Positions 32,716 to 41,442 of a stretch of 64,000 nt of DNA are shown here, piece by piece. Source of the DNA: Herbidospora daliensis (GTDB lineage Bacteria; Actinomycetota; Actinomycetes; Streptosporangiales; Streptosporangiaceae); assembly GCF_001570585.1 (NCBI RefSeq), contig NZ_BBXF01000002.1, positions 372,001-436,000 on the forward strand, written 5' to 3'. The notes beneath the pieces were generated by a model. The model worked only from the letters and a program-made list of their open reading frames with translations, did not search any database and was not told where the DNA came from. Numbering within the stretch: the stretch's first letter is position 1; each line of letters starts with the position of its first letter. Both the position numbers and the translations under genes were made by a program.

Positions 32716-34405
32716 GCATCCGGGGCAGGCTCGGCGGCTTGAAGAAGCCTTCGGCGATGGCCGAGGCGATGCCCACCCTGACGAGGTCGCGGGTGTCCCC
32801 GTACGCGAGGAAGCGGGGCACCCACTCGGGGTGATACTTCACGTTGGCCCGGTAGAGCGCTTCGAGCTGCCACCAGCGCGACAGGAACAACAAGGTGCGC
32901 CGCCAGGCCCGGATCACCGGGCCGGCGCCCATCCTCGCGCCCTCCTCGAAGGCCGACCGGAAGACCGCGAAGTTGAGCGAGATCCGTTCGACCCCGAGCC
33001 AGCCGGCGTTCCGCACCAGCCCGGCGACCATGAACTCGACCAGGCCGTTCTCGGCCGTCCGGTCTCGGCGCATCAGGTCGAGCGAGAGCCCCCGGTCGCC
33101 CCACGGCACGAACGAGAGCAGTGCGGCCTCGTCGCCCTCCTTGCTGAGGCTCTCGACCAGCACGCAACCGGCGTCGAGCGGGTCGCCGAGACGGCCGAGG
33201 GCCATCGAGAAGCCGCGTTCGGTCTCGGTGTCGCGCCAGGCGTCGGCGCGTTCGCCGATCAGGGACATCTCCTCGGGGGCGATGTCGCCGTGGCGCCGGA
33301 CCCGCAGCTGGTAGCCGGCCCGTTCGACCCGGTTGGCGGCCTGGCGCACGCCGCGCATCTCCCGGCCCTGCAGGCTGAACTTCTTGACCTCGATGACGGC
33401 CTCGTCGCCGAGTTCGAGCACCTTCAGCCCGGCCCGCTGGTAGGCCCTGGCCCCTTCGGCGCCGCAGCCGATGGCAGCCGGGGTCCAGCCGAACTCCCGC
33501 GCCTGGCCGATCCACGCCCTGATCGCGTGGTCCCACGCCTCGGGGTCGCCGAGCGGGTCGCCGCCCGCCAGGGTCACCCCGTTCACCACCCGGAACGACA
33601 CGGCGGCCTTGCCGCTCGGCGAGAAGATGGCGCTGCGGTCGCGGCGGGTGGCGAAGTAGGCCAGCGAGTCGCGTTCGCCCAGCAGGGCCCGGAGCCGTTC
33701 CTCGTCGCCGGGCGCGAGCACGGCCCGCTGCCGCTGCGACCGGAACAGCACCCCGAAGGCCACCAGCAGCGCGATCGCGCTCATCAGCCCGATCAGGAAC
33801 GCGACCCAGGCCGGCGGATGGCCGTAGCCCTCGACCTCGATGACCCCGCCGAGCACCCGGCTCAGCACCCAGATCGCGCGGGCCGACCGGATCAGGTCGC
33901 CGGGGAAGAAGAAGGCGAGCAGGAAGCCCACGACGTAGGACAACCCGAGCAGCGCGATCAGGGTGCCGGTGGCCTTGCGGAACGAGCCCGCCTGCGTCCT
34001 GGCGAAGAACTCGCCCCGCCCCCACCACAGGTAGCCGATCAGGATCAGCGCGATCGCCCCCGAGACCAGCACCTCGCTGAACAACCGCCCCCGGTCGGGC
34101 ACCTCGGCCATCGGCGCGACCGCCACCAGCGGCGTGGAGATCACGCTGAGCAGCACCGAGAACGCCAGCAGCAGCACCAGCAGCCGCCAGGCCACCCGTT
34201 TGCGCCGCGCCAGCGCCCCCGCGAGCAGCCCGAGGAAGGCGGCGTAGGCCAGGTTGGGCGTGAGCGGCACGGCGTAGTCGTCGACCAGCGCGGTCAGCGG
34301 CCGCGCCATCTCCCGCAACGGCGGCACGATCGCGATGGCCGCCGAATAGACCGCCAGCACGGTCAGCACGATGGACGCCACCCGCGGCACGTCAGCCCGC
34401 GCCAT
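32645..34405 (-). CDS. MprF/LPG-synthase-like membrane protein (DUF2156)
   Basis: A 586-residue protein. The N-terminal ~220 residues hold about six transmembrane helices (VASIVLTVLAVYSAAIAI, LLVLLLAFSVLLSVI, AIALILIGYLWWG, LIALLGLSYVVGFLLAFFF, WVAFLIGLMSAIALLVAF). The C-terminal ~330 residues form the double-GNAT DUF2156 domain (RDRSAIFSPSGKAAVSFRV, LAGGDPLGDPEAW, ERGFSMALGRLGD, FVPWGDRGLSLDLMRRD). This is the layout of aminoacyl-phosphatidylglycerol synthases, so it may modify membrane lipids. The start at 34405 has GGGGGG upstream. The final ~23 residues lie in the SRPBCC overlap and look non-conserved. Confidence 0.8.
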   Translation of the reverse strand: MARADVPRVASIVLTVLAVYSAAIAIVPPLREMARPLTALVDDYAVPLTPNLAYAAFLGLLAGALARRKRVAWRLLVLLLAFSVLLSVISTPLVAVAPMAEVPDRGRLFSEVLVSGAIALILIGYLWWGRGEFFARTQAGSFRKATGTLIALLGLSYVVGFLLAFFFPGDLIRSARAIWVLSRVLGGVIEVEGYGHPPAWVAFLIGLMSAIALLVAFGVLFRSQRQRAVLAPGDEERLRALLGERDSLAYFATRRDRSAIFSPSGKAAVSFRVVNGVTLAGGDPLGDPEAWDHAIRAWIGQAREFGWTPAAIGCGAEGARAYQRAGLKVLELGDEAVIEVKKFSLQGREMRGVRQAANRVERAGYQLRVRRHGDIAPEEMSLIGERADAWRDTETERGFSMALGRLGDPLDAGCVLVESLSKEGDEAALLSFVPWGDRGLSLDLMRRDRTAENGLVEFMVAGLVRNAGWLGVERISLNFAVFRSAFEEGARMGAGPVIRAWRRTLLFLSRWWQLEALYRANVKYHPEWVPRFLAYGDTRDLVRVGIASAIAEGFFKPPSLPRMLSSGRTPTASSAAPGSDAARPGR

Positions 34406-35189
34406 CGTTTCCCCCCAAGACCGGCGACGAAGGGGACATACCCCATTTTCCCAGGTCAAAAGCGGGTGGTGGACGCGGCGGCGCGACCCGCAGGCAGATC
34501 AACGCGGCCGCCAGACCACAGGCGGTCGCCAGCGGATGCCCCAGATCCCACACGGTACGGCTGATCACGATCGGCGCCCCGACACCCACCGTCAACGCGA
34601 TGATCCAGGCCGCCCGCCACCGCCCGTGCATCAGCACCACGGCGGCCACCACCCCGGCGACCATGATGTAACTGACCCCGACGTCGGTGGACACGGCCAG
34701 CCGCGCCGGAGCCAGCCCGTTGGTGATGGCCCGATACTCCACGAGCGCCGTCAGCAGCGACCCGAACACGTGCCCGCAGAGCCCGATCACGATGATGCGC
34801 GGCGTGCCGTAACGCTGCTCGGCCCAGGCGACGACGGTGGCGTACACGATCACGTAGAAGGCCAGGAACGCCCCGCGATCCGACACCCAGAGCGCACTGT
34901 CGGCCAGCACCACCAGCGGATTGTCCGAGAGCCGCGCCAGATTGGTGCTCTGGAAGGTCGTCAGCACGTCGATCAGATCCGGCGGCCCGGTCCGCTGCAG
35001 AACCGTCGAACTCGTGAACACGACCACATAGGTGAACGTGGCCGGCGCCGACAGCACCCACTGATGCGCGAACCGCGTATAGGGCGCCCCGGCCGTAACC
35101 GCCCGCCGCGCCCAGGGGGACCACCGAGACACCCCCCGGAGGAGATACCAGCCCAGGGTGACCAGCACGAACACCAAACAAAAGATCAT
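34392..35189 (-). CDS. rhomboid-like membrane protein
   Basis: 265 residues with about six transmembrane helices (MIFCLVFVLVTLGWYLL, APATFTYVVVFTSSTVL, FLAFYVIVYATVVAWAE, VGVSYIMVAGVVAAVVLMHG, AAWIIALTVGVGAPIVIS, HPLATACGLAAALICL). The pattern GLCGHVFGSLLTAL, then STDVGVSYIM, matches actinobacterial 'rhomboid-like' proteins. The serine protease motif GxSG is not evident, so proteolysis is doubtful. It overlaps the MprF-like gene by 14 bp and is probably co-transcribed with it. Confidence 0.7.
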   Translation of the reverse strand: MIFCLVFVLVTLGWYLLRGVSRWSPWARRAVTAGAPYTRFAHQWVLSAPATFTYVVVFTSSTVLQRTGPPDLIDVLTTFQSTNLARLSDNPLVVLADSALWVSDRGAFLAFYVIVYATVVAWAEQRYGTPRIIVIGLCGHVFGSLLTALVEYRAITNGLAPARLAVSTDVGVSYIMVAGVVAAVVLMHGRWRAAWIIALTVGVGAPIVISRTVWDLGHPLATACGLAAALICLRVAPPRPPPAFDLGKWGMSPSSPVLGGNDGAG

Positions 35190-35323
35190 GCGGCACCTCG
35201 GCTTCCCCCTGTGGTCGGAGACATGTCCAACCCCCAGTCGGATACGCCGGACACACCCCGGTCTTTACCGTCAGAACGTGACCAAGAGGGGCCAAACCCA
35301 GTCGTAGCGCCGACCAGTCGTGG

Positions 35324-35471
35324 CTTGGCCGCGTCCGGGCCTGGACTGAGGAGCGCAGGAGAGCGAAGCGAACCGGAGCGACGAGGGAAGGCCCGGACTG
35401 GAAGCGGCCAAGCCCGCCGCGCCGGAGGCGCGGCAATAGACACAGCAAGCCCGCCGCGCCGGAGGCGCGGC
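35324..35471. repeat. structured intergenic element: long hairpin plus two 26-bp hairpin repeats
   Basis: The left arm at 35324-35342 (CTTGGCCGCGTCCGGGCCT) pairs over 19 bp with 35389-35412, interrupted by a 5-base TGGAA bulge and enclosing a purine-rich loop. Next come two exact 26-bp copies at 35409-35434 and 35446-35471, each holding CCGCGCCGGAGGCGCGG, a 7-bp stem with a GGA loop. No ORF is convincing in 35190-35490. It looks like a REP/MITE-type element or a structured RNA upstream of the DUF1772 gene. Confidence 0.65.
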
Positions 35472-35490
35472 CATTAAACAGGGAGGTCTC

Positions 35491-35991
35491 ATGTTCGTGC
35501 TCACCGTTGTCGTCGCCGGGCTCGCGTTGTTGCTGATGGGCAATGTCGCCGGGTTGTTCTACGCCTACTCCGTGTCGGTCATCCCCGGGCTCAACGCCAC
35601 GCGGGCCGATCATGCCGTCGCGGCGATGCAGCAGATCAACGTCAAGATCCTGAACCCCGTCTTCTTCGCCTCGTTCATCGGGGCGCCGATCGTCGCGGCC
35701 GTCGCCGGGGTGCTGCTGCTGAGTTCGGGGCAGCGGGGGGCCGCGATGTGGTTCTTCGCGGCGACGGCCGTCTACGTGCTCGGGTCGTTCGTGCCGACGG
35801 CGATCGTGAACGTCCCGTTGAACAACGCGCTGCTGGCGGTGGGGGAGATCACCGATCCGGCGCGGGCGGCGCAGGTCTGGGCCGAGTTCGCGCCGAAGTG
35901 GGCGCCCTGGAACCACCTGCGCGCCGTGGCCAGTTGCGCGGGGCTGCTGCTGACGGGGGCCGGGCTGTTCGTCTGGGCGGGGAACCGCTGA
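35491..35991 (+). CDS. DUF1772 (anthrone oxygenase-like) membrane protein
   Basis: A 166-residue protein with four transmembrane helices (MFVLTVVVAGLALLLMGNVAGLFYAYSV, FFASFIGAPIVAAVAGVLLL, MWFFAATAVYVLGSFV, ASCAGLLLTGAGLFVWAG). The motif FVPTAIVNVPLNNAL between helices 3 and 4, followed by WAEFAPKWAPWNHLR, is the DUF1772 signature. Family members include anthrone oxygenases, but most actinobacterial ones have no assigned role. A GGGAGG precedes the ATG just after the structured repeat. Confidence 0.82.
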   Translation: MFVLTVVVAGLALLLMGNVAGLFYAYSVSVIPGLNATRADHAVAAMQQINVKILNPVFFASFIGAPIVAAVAGVLLLSSGQRGAAMWFFAATAVYVLGSFVPTAIVNVPLNNALLAVGEITDPARAAQVWAEFAPKWAPWNHLRAVASCAGLLLTGAGLFVWAGNR

Positions 35992-36010
35992 CCCTCCCTA
36001 TGCTGGGGAG

Positions 36011-36232
36011 GTGCGCGAGACCTTTGAACTGGATGACGAGTTCATCCCGCTCTGTGACCTGCTGAAATATCTGTCCATCGCGGAGAGCGGCGGCGAGGCC
36101 AAATACCTGGTCGCCGAGGGCTACGTGCTGGTCGACGGCGAGGTCGAACTGCGCAAGCGGTTCAAGGTCCGGCCCGGCCACGTGGTGAGCGGCGACGGCT
36201 TCGAGATCGAGGTCGTCGCCGCCGCACACTAG
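36011..36232 (+). CDS. small S4-domain RNA-binding protein (YbcJ-like)
   Basis: 73 residues, a single S4 domain: IPLCDLLKYLSIAESGGEAKYLVAEGYVLVDGEVELRKRFKVRPGHVV, the alpha-L motif of YbcJ/RqcP-like RNA-binding proteins. It probably binds rRNA or ribosomes. The GTG start has GGGGAGG eight bases upstream. It is 18 bp downstream of the DUF1772 gene. Its TAG stop shares CTAG with the convergent manA. Confidence 0.82.
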   Translation: MRETFELDDEFIPLCDLLKYLSIAESGGEAKYLVAEGYVLVDGEVELRKRFKVRPGHVVSGDGFEIEVVAAAH

Positions 36233-37314
36233 TTCTGGCGCGGTTCGGCCACGAAGACGACGCCCTGGCCCGACACCTCGAAGGTGCCCGCCGAGGCGGC
36301 GTGGAAGGCCGAGTCGCCGGGCCGCAGCTTGGTCTCGCCGGCCAGCACGACCGCTCCCTCGACGCAGACCGCGATCCGGGGCACGCCGCCCGGCAGGGTG
36401 CGGCCCTCGCCGGGGACGATGCGGCGCAGCTGGAACTCGGGGCAGTGGGGCAGGTAGAGGTCGCCGACGGGCACGATCTCGGCGGGCTGCTCGTCGGCGT
36501 CGGTGATGCGCAGCAGCTCGTCGACGTCGATCGGCTTGGGGGTCAGCCCGGCCCGCAGCACGTTGTCGGAGCTGCCCATGATCTCCACGCCGAAGCCGCT
36601 CAGGTAGGCGTGCAGCACCCCGGCGCCCAGGTAGATGGCCTGGCCGGGAGCCAGTTCGTGCTGCCGCATGAGCAGCGGCGCGAGCACGGCCGGGTCGGCC
36701 GGGTAGCTCTCGGCGAGGGTCGCGACCAGCGGGTCGCAGGAGGCGCGCACCACGTCGGCGACCAGCGCGGGCCGCTCGTCGGCGGGCCATTCGAGCAGCA
36801 CCCGCAGCGCGCCGAGCACGTCGCCGGCGGCCAGCCGGTCGACCACCGGCCGCAGGGCGGGCAGTTCGAGCGCCCCGACCAGGGCCGCCGACTCGGGGCC
36901 GGGCCGGAAACCGGCCAGCGCGGAGAACGGGGTCAGCGCGACGATCATCTCGGGCTTCGGCCACGGGTCGGAGTAGTTGGCGTCGCCCCGGAGGAACCCC
37001 TCGGACGCCTGGTCGAGGGTGGGGTGGACCTGCATGGACAGGGCGGCGTCGACCGCGATGAGCTTCATGAGGTAGGGCAGCCGCTCGCCGAACCGCTCGA
37101 CGACCTCGGGCCCCAGCTCACCGGCGGGGTCGGCGGCGATGACCTCGGCGAGCGTGCGTTCGACGCCGTCACGCGTCAGCCGCGACGGGCCGGAGGGGTG
37201 GGCGCCGAGCCACATCTCCGCTTCGGGTCCGGTGGCGGTGCGGCCCGTCAGCGCGGCGATGGCCGTGCGGGAACCCCATCCGTAGTCCTTGATCGGGTTG
37301 GTGAGCAGGTCCAC
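36229..37314 (-). CDS. manA: mannose-6-phosphate isomerase, class I
   Basis: A 361-residue cupin enzyme converting mannose 6-phosphate to fructose 6-phosphate. The N-terminal YGWGSRTAIAALTG (about 11-24), the zinc ligands in SMQVHPT (Gln and His, about 92-98), the Glu in PWPKPEM (about 118-124) and the histidine in LGAGVLHAYLSG (about 228-239) are all present. It is the last gene of the manno-oligosaccharide operon, 46 bp after the ROK kinase, and supplies the step into glycolysis. Confidence 0.93.
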   Translation of the reverse strand: MDLLTNPIKDYGWGSRTAIAALTGRTATGPEAEMWLGAHPSGPSRLTRDGVERTLAEVIAADPAGELGPEVVERFGERLPYLMKLIAVDAALSMQVHPTLDQASEGFLRGDANYSDPWPKPEMIVALTPFSALAGFRPGPESAALVGALELPALRPVVDRLAAGDVLGALRVLLEWPADERPALVADVVRASCDPLVATLAESYPADPAVLAPLLMRQHELAPGQAIYLGAGVLHAYLSGFGVEIMGSSDNVLRAGLTPKPIDVDELLRITDADEQPAEIVPVGDLYLPHCPEFQLRRIVPGEGRTLPGGVPRIAVCVEGAVVLAGETKLRPGDSAFHAASAGTFEVSGQGVVFVAEPRQN

Positions 37315-37360
37315 GTCGTCTACGTCCTCAGGAATCGGGGTGTCGTTCCCGACCAGGATG

Positions 37361-38287
37361 TCAGGCGCGCCCGAGTGCCAGGGCCGCCGCTCCGAGCAGT
37401 CCGGCGTCGCGGCCGAGGCTGGTCGGCTCGACCTTCAGGCGGCGCAGGAACTTGAGCCCGGCCTGGTCGGCCACCGCGCGCCGCAGCGGCGTGAGCAGGG
37501 TCGTTCCGGCGGCGGCCACCCCGCCTCCCACGACGACATTGTCGACGTCGAACAGGGCCGCCGTCGTCAGGATCGCGGTCGCCAGCGCGCCCGCGGCCCG
37601 GTCGAACGCCTCCACGGCCACCGCGACGCCGCGTTTGGCGTCGGCGGCCAGCGCCCGGCTGTCGACCGGCCGGCCGGCCCAGAAGGTCGGCTCCACCGCC
37701 TGCTGCCAGCCGTTGGCCAGCGCCCACCGCACCATCGACGGCCCCGACGCGATCGTCTCCACGCACCCGACGGCCCCGCACCGGCACGGCTCCCAGCCCT
37801 CGCCGGCCCGGATGTGCCCGATGTGCCCGGCGTTCCCGGTCGGCCCGAGGTGCGGCTGCCCCTCGAACACCAGCCCGCCGCCGATGCCGCTCGACACGAC
37901 GATGCCGAGCAGCGCGCCCGCGTGGAACCGCCCTCTCCACCACTCGCCCAGCGCCATCAGCTGCCCGTCGCCCGCGAGGTGCACCGGCACCCCGGGCAGC
38001 AGCTGGGCCACCGTCTTGACCAGCGGGAAGTCACGCCAGACCGAGATGTTGGCCGGGCTCACCGTGCCCCGCACCGCGTCGAGCGGCCCGGCCGAGCCGA
38101 TGCCGACGCCGGTCAGGCCCTCTTCCGAGATGAGCCCCGGTACGACGATGCGCGCCACGATGTCCTTCAGCGTCGCCGTGGGGTCGGGGCCGACCGGCAT
38201 CTCCAGCTTGGCGGTGATCGCCCCGGAGGGTTCGACCGTCGCGGCGAAGAACTTCGTACCTCCGATGTCTATCGCCAAGACGGTCAT
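37361..38287 (-). CDS. ROK-family sugar kinase (probable hexokinase/mannokinase)
   Basis: A 308-residue kinase. The ATP-binding LAIDIGGTKFFAA (4-16), the catalytic aspartate in HLAGDGQLMALGE (about 105), SSGIGGGLVFEG (about 131), and the ROK zinc motif GHIGHIR plus PCRCGAVGCVE (about 152-176) are intact. The usual targets are glucose, mannose, fructose or N-acetyl sugars. Between beta-mannosidase and manA, mannose is the logical substrate; this is inferred from context. It lies 12 bp after the GH2 gene. Confidence 0.9.
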   Translation of the reverse strand: MTVLAIDIGGTKFFAATVEPSGAITAKLEMPVGPDPTATLKDIVARIVVPGLISEEGLTGVGIGSAGPLDAVRGTVSPANISVWRDFPLVKTVAQLLPGVPVHLAGDGQLMALGEWWRGRFHAGALLGIVVSSGIGGGLVFEGQPHLGPTGNAGHIGHIRAGEGWEPCRCGAVGCVETIASGPSMVRWALANGWQQAVEPTFWAGRPVDSRALAADAKRGVAVAVEAFDRAAGALATAILTTAALFDVDNVVVGGGVAAAGTTLLTPLRRAVADQAGLKFLRRLKVEPTSLGRDAGLLGAAALALGRA

Positions 38288-38299
38288 GGATTCCCCTGT

Positions 38300-40663
38300 C
38301 TATTCGTTGACGCAGCGGAGCACCGGGTAGGCCGTCAGGGCCTCCGGGCCGAGATCCTTCCCGGTCACGACGAAGGTCGCGGTCTCTCCGGGGAGCAGGG
38401 TGACGAGCATGTCGTCGACGACCGCGGCCGGGTCGAGGCGGTCGGGGAACAGAGCCAGGTCGCGGACCAGGGTGCGGGCGGTGACCTCAACCCGTACACC
38501 GTCGCTGAGCTGCTCTGTCGTCACGTCGTAGCTGGCCTGCGGCAGGTCGTCGGTGTGGAACCTGAGGGCCCGCAGGTCGCCGACCGAGGCGCTCACCAGC
38601 TCCTTCGACAGGTCGCCGGGCGTCATCGAGGCGGGCAGCGGGACGGTCATCGCCGAGCGCGGGGCCAGCCTGACCGGGAACCGTTCGCGGGCCAGTTCCT
38701 CGCCGTGGACGGTCAGCCGGACCACCGACAGGTCGGCCTGCCATTCATCGGATGTGTCGTTGACCACCGCGACGGTCTCGTTGTCCTGGAAGGTGACGAG
38801 ACGGTCGGCGAAGCTGCGGCGCATGGCGTACCAGAGCGGTTTTCTGCGGCCGTCGCCGTCGACGGCGGCCCACGACGTGACGGGCCAGCAGTCGTTGAGC
38901 TGCCAGACGATCGTGCCCATGCAGTAGGGCGTCAGCGAGCGGAACCGCTCGACGCCGAACGCCATCGCGTGGGCCTGGTTGAGCTGGGTGTAGTAGTGCC
39001 AGTCGTCGAAGTTCTCCGGCTGCGGCAGGTGGCCGCGGAGGCCGCGCAGCAGCTTCTTGTTGCCGTCGAGCGCCTTCTGGTGGTGCAGCACGCCCTTGGA
39101 CGTCGGCGTCAGCGGCTCGTCGGAGACGGCGCGGCGCAGCGTGGCGTACGTGGGCGGGCCCTGGAAGCCGAACTCGGCGACGAAGCGCGGGGTGTAGGTG
39201 CCGTAGAAGGTGTAGTCCTCGCGGTTCCAGACCGTCCAGATGTGGGTGGTGCCGCGTGACGGGTCGTTCGGCGGGGCGTCGGGGCTGCCCGAGTAGGGCG
39301 AGCCCGGCCAGTAGGGGCGCGTCGGGTCGAGCTCGGCGACGATCGCGGGCAGCAGGTCGAAGTAGAACCCGGCGCCCCAGCTCCGGCCGTCGAGGGTGTC
39401 CTGCCAGTTCCAGTCGGCGTGGCCCTCGATGTTCTCGTTGTTGCCGCACCACAACACCAGCGATGGATGGCTCGACAGGCGGGTGACCTGCTGGCGGGCC
39501 TCCGCCTCGACCTCGGCCCTGAACGGGCCCTCCTCGGGGTAGGCGGCGCAGGCGAACGGGAAGTCCTGCCAGACCAGCACCCCGAGGGCGTCGGCCTGGG
39601 CGTAGAAGTCCTCGCTCTCGTAGAGGCCGCCGCCCCACACCCGCAGCGTGTTGGCGCCGGTTTCCACAGCCTGTTGAAAACGTTCGGCGACGCGCTCACG
39701 GGTGACCCGGTTGGGGAAACAGTCGTCGGGGATCCAGTTGAAGCCCTTCATGAAGACCGGCTCGCCGTTCACGACCAGCCGGAACGCCTCGCGCTCCAGG
39801 ACCACCGACCGGAAGCCGATCTCACGCGCCCACACGCTGTCGCCCGCGGTCACGGTCAGCGTGTAGAGGGCCTGCTCGCCGTGGCCCCGGGGCCACCACA
39901 GGTCGGGCTCGGGCACGGTCAGGGTGATGACGGCGGTGCGCTCGCCGGGCGCCAGGCGTACCCGGTCTTCGACCCCGGCGACCGACGCGGTCACGGTGAG
40001 CGGCGCCTGGGCGGCGCGGTCGACGGTGACGTGGACGCGCACCTTCCCGTCGCGCCCGTCGAGCGTGACCAGGGGGCGGACCTCCGCGAGGCGCGCCGAC
40101 GACCAGGTCTCCAGGTAGATGGGCCGCCAGATGCCCGAGGTGACCACGGTCGGGCCCCAGTCCCAGCCGAAGTTGCAGGCCATCTTCCGGATGAACTGGT
40201 AGGGCTCGTCGTACGCGCCCGGCCGGTCGCCGAGCGCGGCCCGCTGCTTCTCGGCGTAGCCGTAGGGCGCCTCGAACAGCACCTTCAGCGTGTTGCGCCC
40301 CTCGCGCAGCAGGTGCCGGGCCGGGAAACGGTAGACGCGGTGCTGGTTGGCGGTCTGGCCGATCTGCACCCCGTTGAGGATCACCGTCGCGGCGGTGTCG
40401 AGGCCCTCGCAGACGAGGTCGGCCCGTTCGTCACCGGGGTCGGTCCAGTCGAAGGCGGTCTCATACGACCAGTCGGTGCGGCCGATCCACTTGAGCCGGT
40501 TCTCGTTGTCGTCAAGGTAGGGGTCGGGGATGACCCCCGCGTCGAGCAGGTCGGTGTGCACGCATCCCGGCACCGTCGCCGGCAGTCCCGCCACGACCGG
40601 GCGGGGTTGCCCGGTCGACGAAACTGCGGTGACGGTCCATCCTTCGTGCAGCGTCCTGATCAC
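38300..40663 (-). CDS. glycoside hydrolase family 2 beta-mannosidase
   Basis: A 787-residue intracellular enzyme without signal peptide. It has the GH2 sugar-binding domain (about 1-170, with VPGCVHTDLLDAGVIPDPY and FNWIPDD later), the immunoglobulin-like domain and the TIM barrel. The acid/base glutamate is in LWCGNNENIEG (about 410) and the nucleophile glutamate in FVAEFGFQGPPTY (about 500). The opening TVPGCVHTDL and FGWDWGP are characteristic of beta-mannosidases. It should release mannose from the non-reducing end of imported manno-oligosaccharides. The GTG at 40663 overlaps the upstream ABC stop (GTGA) and has GGAGG at good spacing. Confidence 0.9.
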   Translation of the reverse strand: MIRTLHEGWTVTAVSSTGQPRPVVAGLPATVPGCVHTDLLDAGVIPDPYLDDNENRLKWIGRTDWSYETAFDWTDPGDERADLVCEGLDTAATVILNGVQIGQTANQHRVYRFPARHLLREGRNTLKVLFEAPYGYAEKQRAALGDRPGAYDEPYQFIRKMACNFGWDWGPTVVTSGIWRPIYLETWSSARLAEVRPLVTLDGRDGKVRVHVTVDRAAQAPLTVTASVAGVEDRVRLAPGERTAVITLTVPEPDLWWPRGHGEQALYTLTVTAGDSVWAREIGFRSVVLEREAFRLVVNGEPVFMKGFNWIPDDCFPNRVTRERVAERFQQAVETGANTLRVWGGGLYESEDFYAQADALGVLVWQDFPFACAAYPEEGPFRAEVEAEARQQVTRLSSHPSLVLWCGNNENIEGHADWNWQDTLDGRSWGAGFYFDLLPAIVAELDPTRPYWPGSPYSGSPDAPPNDPSRGTTHIWTVWNREDYTFYGTYTPRFVAEFGFQGPPTYATLRRAVSDEPLTPTSKGVLHHQKALDGNKKLLRGLRGHLPQPENFDDWHYYTQLNQAHAMAFGVERFRSLTPYCMGTIVWQLNDCWPVTSWAAVDGDGRRKPLWYAMRRSFADRLVTFQDNETVAVVNDTSDEWQADLSVVRLTVHGEELARERFPVRLAPRSAMTVPLPASMTPGDLSKELVSASVGDLRALRFHTDDLPQASYDVTTEQLSDGVRVEVTARTLVRDLALFPDRLDPAAVVDDMLVTLLPGETATFVVTGKDLGPEALTAYPVLRCVNE

Positions 40664-41442
40664 GACGCGTCCTCCCATTTCGTGTGCAGTTGCGGCACCG
40701 ACGCCAGCAGCTTCCTCGTATAAGCGTGCTCCGGCTGCTCGAACACGGCGTCGGTGGGTCCGTACTCCACGATCCTTCCCTTGTGGAGCACGACGGTCCG
40801 CTCGCTGATGTAGTTGCCCAGCGCGAGGTCGTGGGTGATGAACAGCACCCCGAGGCCCCGCTGCTTGAGGTCGGCCAACAGGTTCAGCACGTCGATGCGG
40901 GTGGACGCGTCGAGCATCGAGATGATCTCGTCGGCGACCAGGTATTCGATGTCGAGCAGCAGCGCCCGCGCGATCAGGAGGCGCTGGAGCTGGCCGCCGG
41001 ACAGCTGGTGGGGGAACTTGTTCAGCACCGCCCCCGGGCTGAGCCGGACCGCGTCGAGGGCGGCCTCGATCTTCGCGGTCCACTCCTTGTCGGGAACCCC
41101 CTTGAAATAGACCTCGCGGATCATCGTGAAGACCCGGTCGGCCTTGAAGACCGGGTTGTAGGAGCTGAACGGGTCCTGGAAGACGCCCTGGACCTTGCGG
41201 TAGTAGTCGCGCTTGCCGATCTGGCGTACGTCGCGGCCGTCGATGGAGATCGTCCCGGAGGTCGGCGGGAGCAGCCGGAGCACCATCTTGCCGATCGTGC
41301 TCTTGCCCGAGCCGCTCTCGCCGATGAGCGAGACCACCTCGCCCGGCTTGATCTCGAAGCCGGCCTCGTCGACCGCCGTCATGGTCTGCCCGCCGAACGC
41401 GCCGATCCGGTAGACCTTGGTGACCCCGTCGAGTTTCAGCAT
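40660..41442 (-). CDS. oligopeptide/oligosaccharide ABC transporter ATPase (DppF-like)
   Basis: A 260-residue ATPase: Walker A GESGSGKST (about 41-49), Q-loop VFQDPFSSYNP, signature LSGGQLQR (about 150), Walker B YLVADEIIS and the H-loop THD. It lacks the long C-terminal Oligo_HPY cysteine cluster of its partner, ending shortly after HAYTRKLLASVP. It pairs with the ATPase at 41442 and overlaps it by one base. Within a sugar operon of beta-mannosidase it probably energises manno-oligosaccharide uptake rather than peptide uptake. Confidence 0.9.
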   Translation of the reverse strand: MLKLDGVTKVYRIGAFGGQTMTAVDEAGFEIKPGEVVSLIGESGSGKSTIGKMVLRLLPPTSGTISIDGRDVRQIGKRDYYRKVQGVFQDPFSSYNPVFKADRVFTMIREVYFKGVPDKEWTAKIEAALDAVRLSPGAVLNKFPHQLSGGQLQRLLIARALLLDIEYLVADEIISMLDASTRIDVLNLLADLKQRGLGVLFITHDLALGNYISERTVVLHKGRIVEYGPTDAVFEQPEHAYTRKLLASVPQLHTKWEDAS

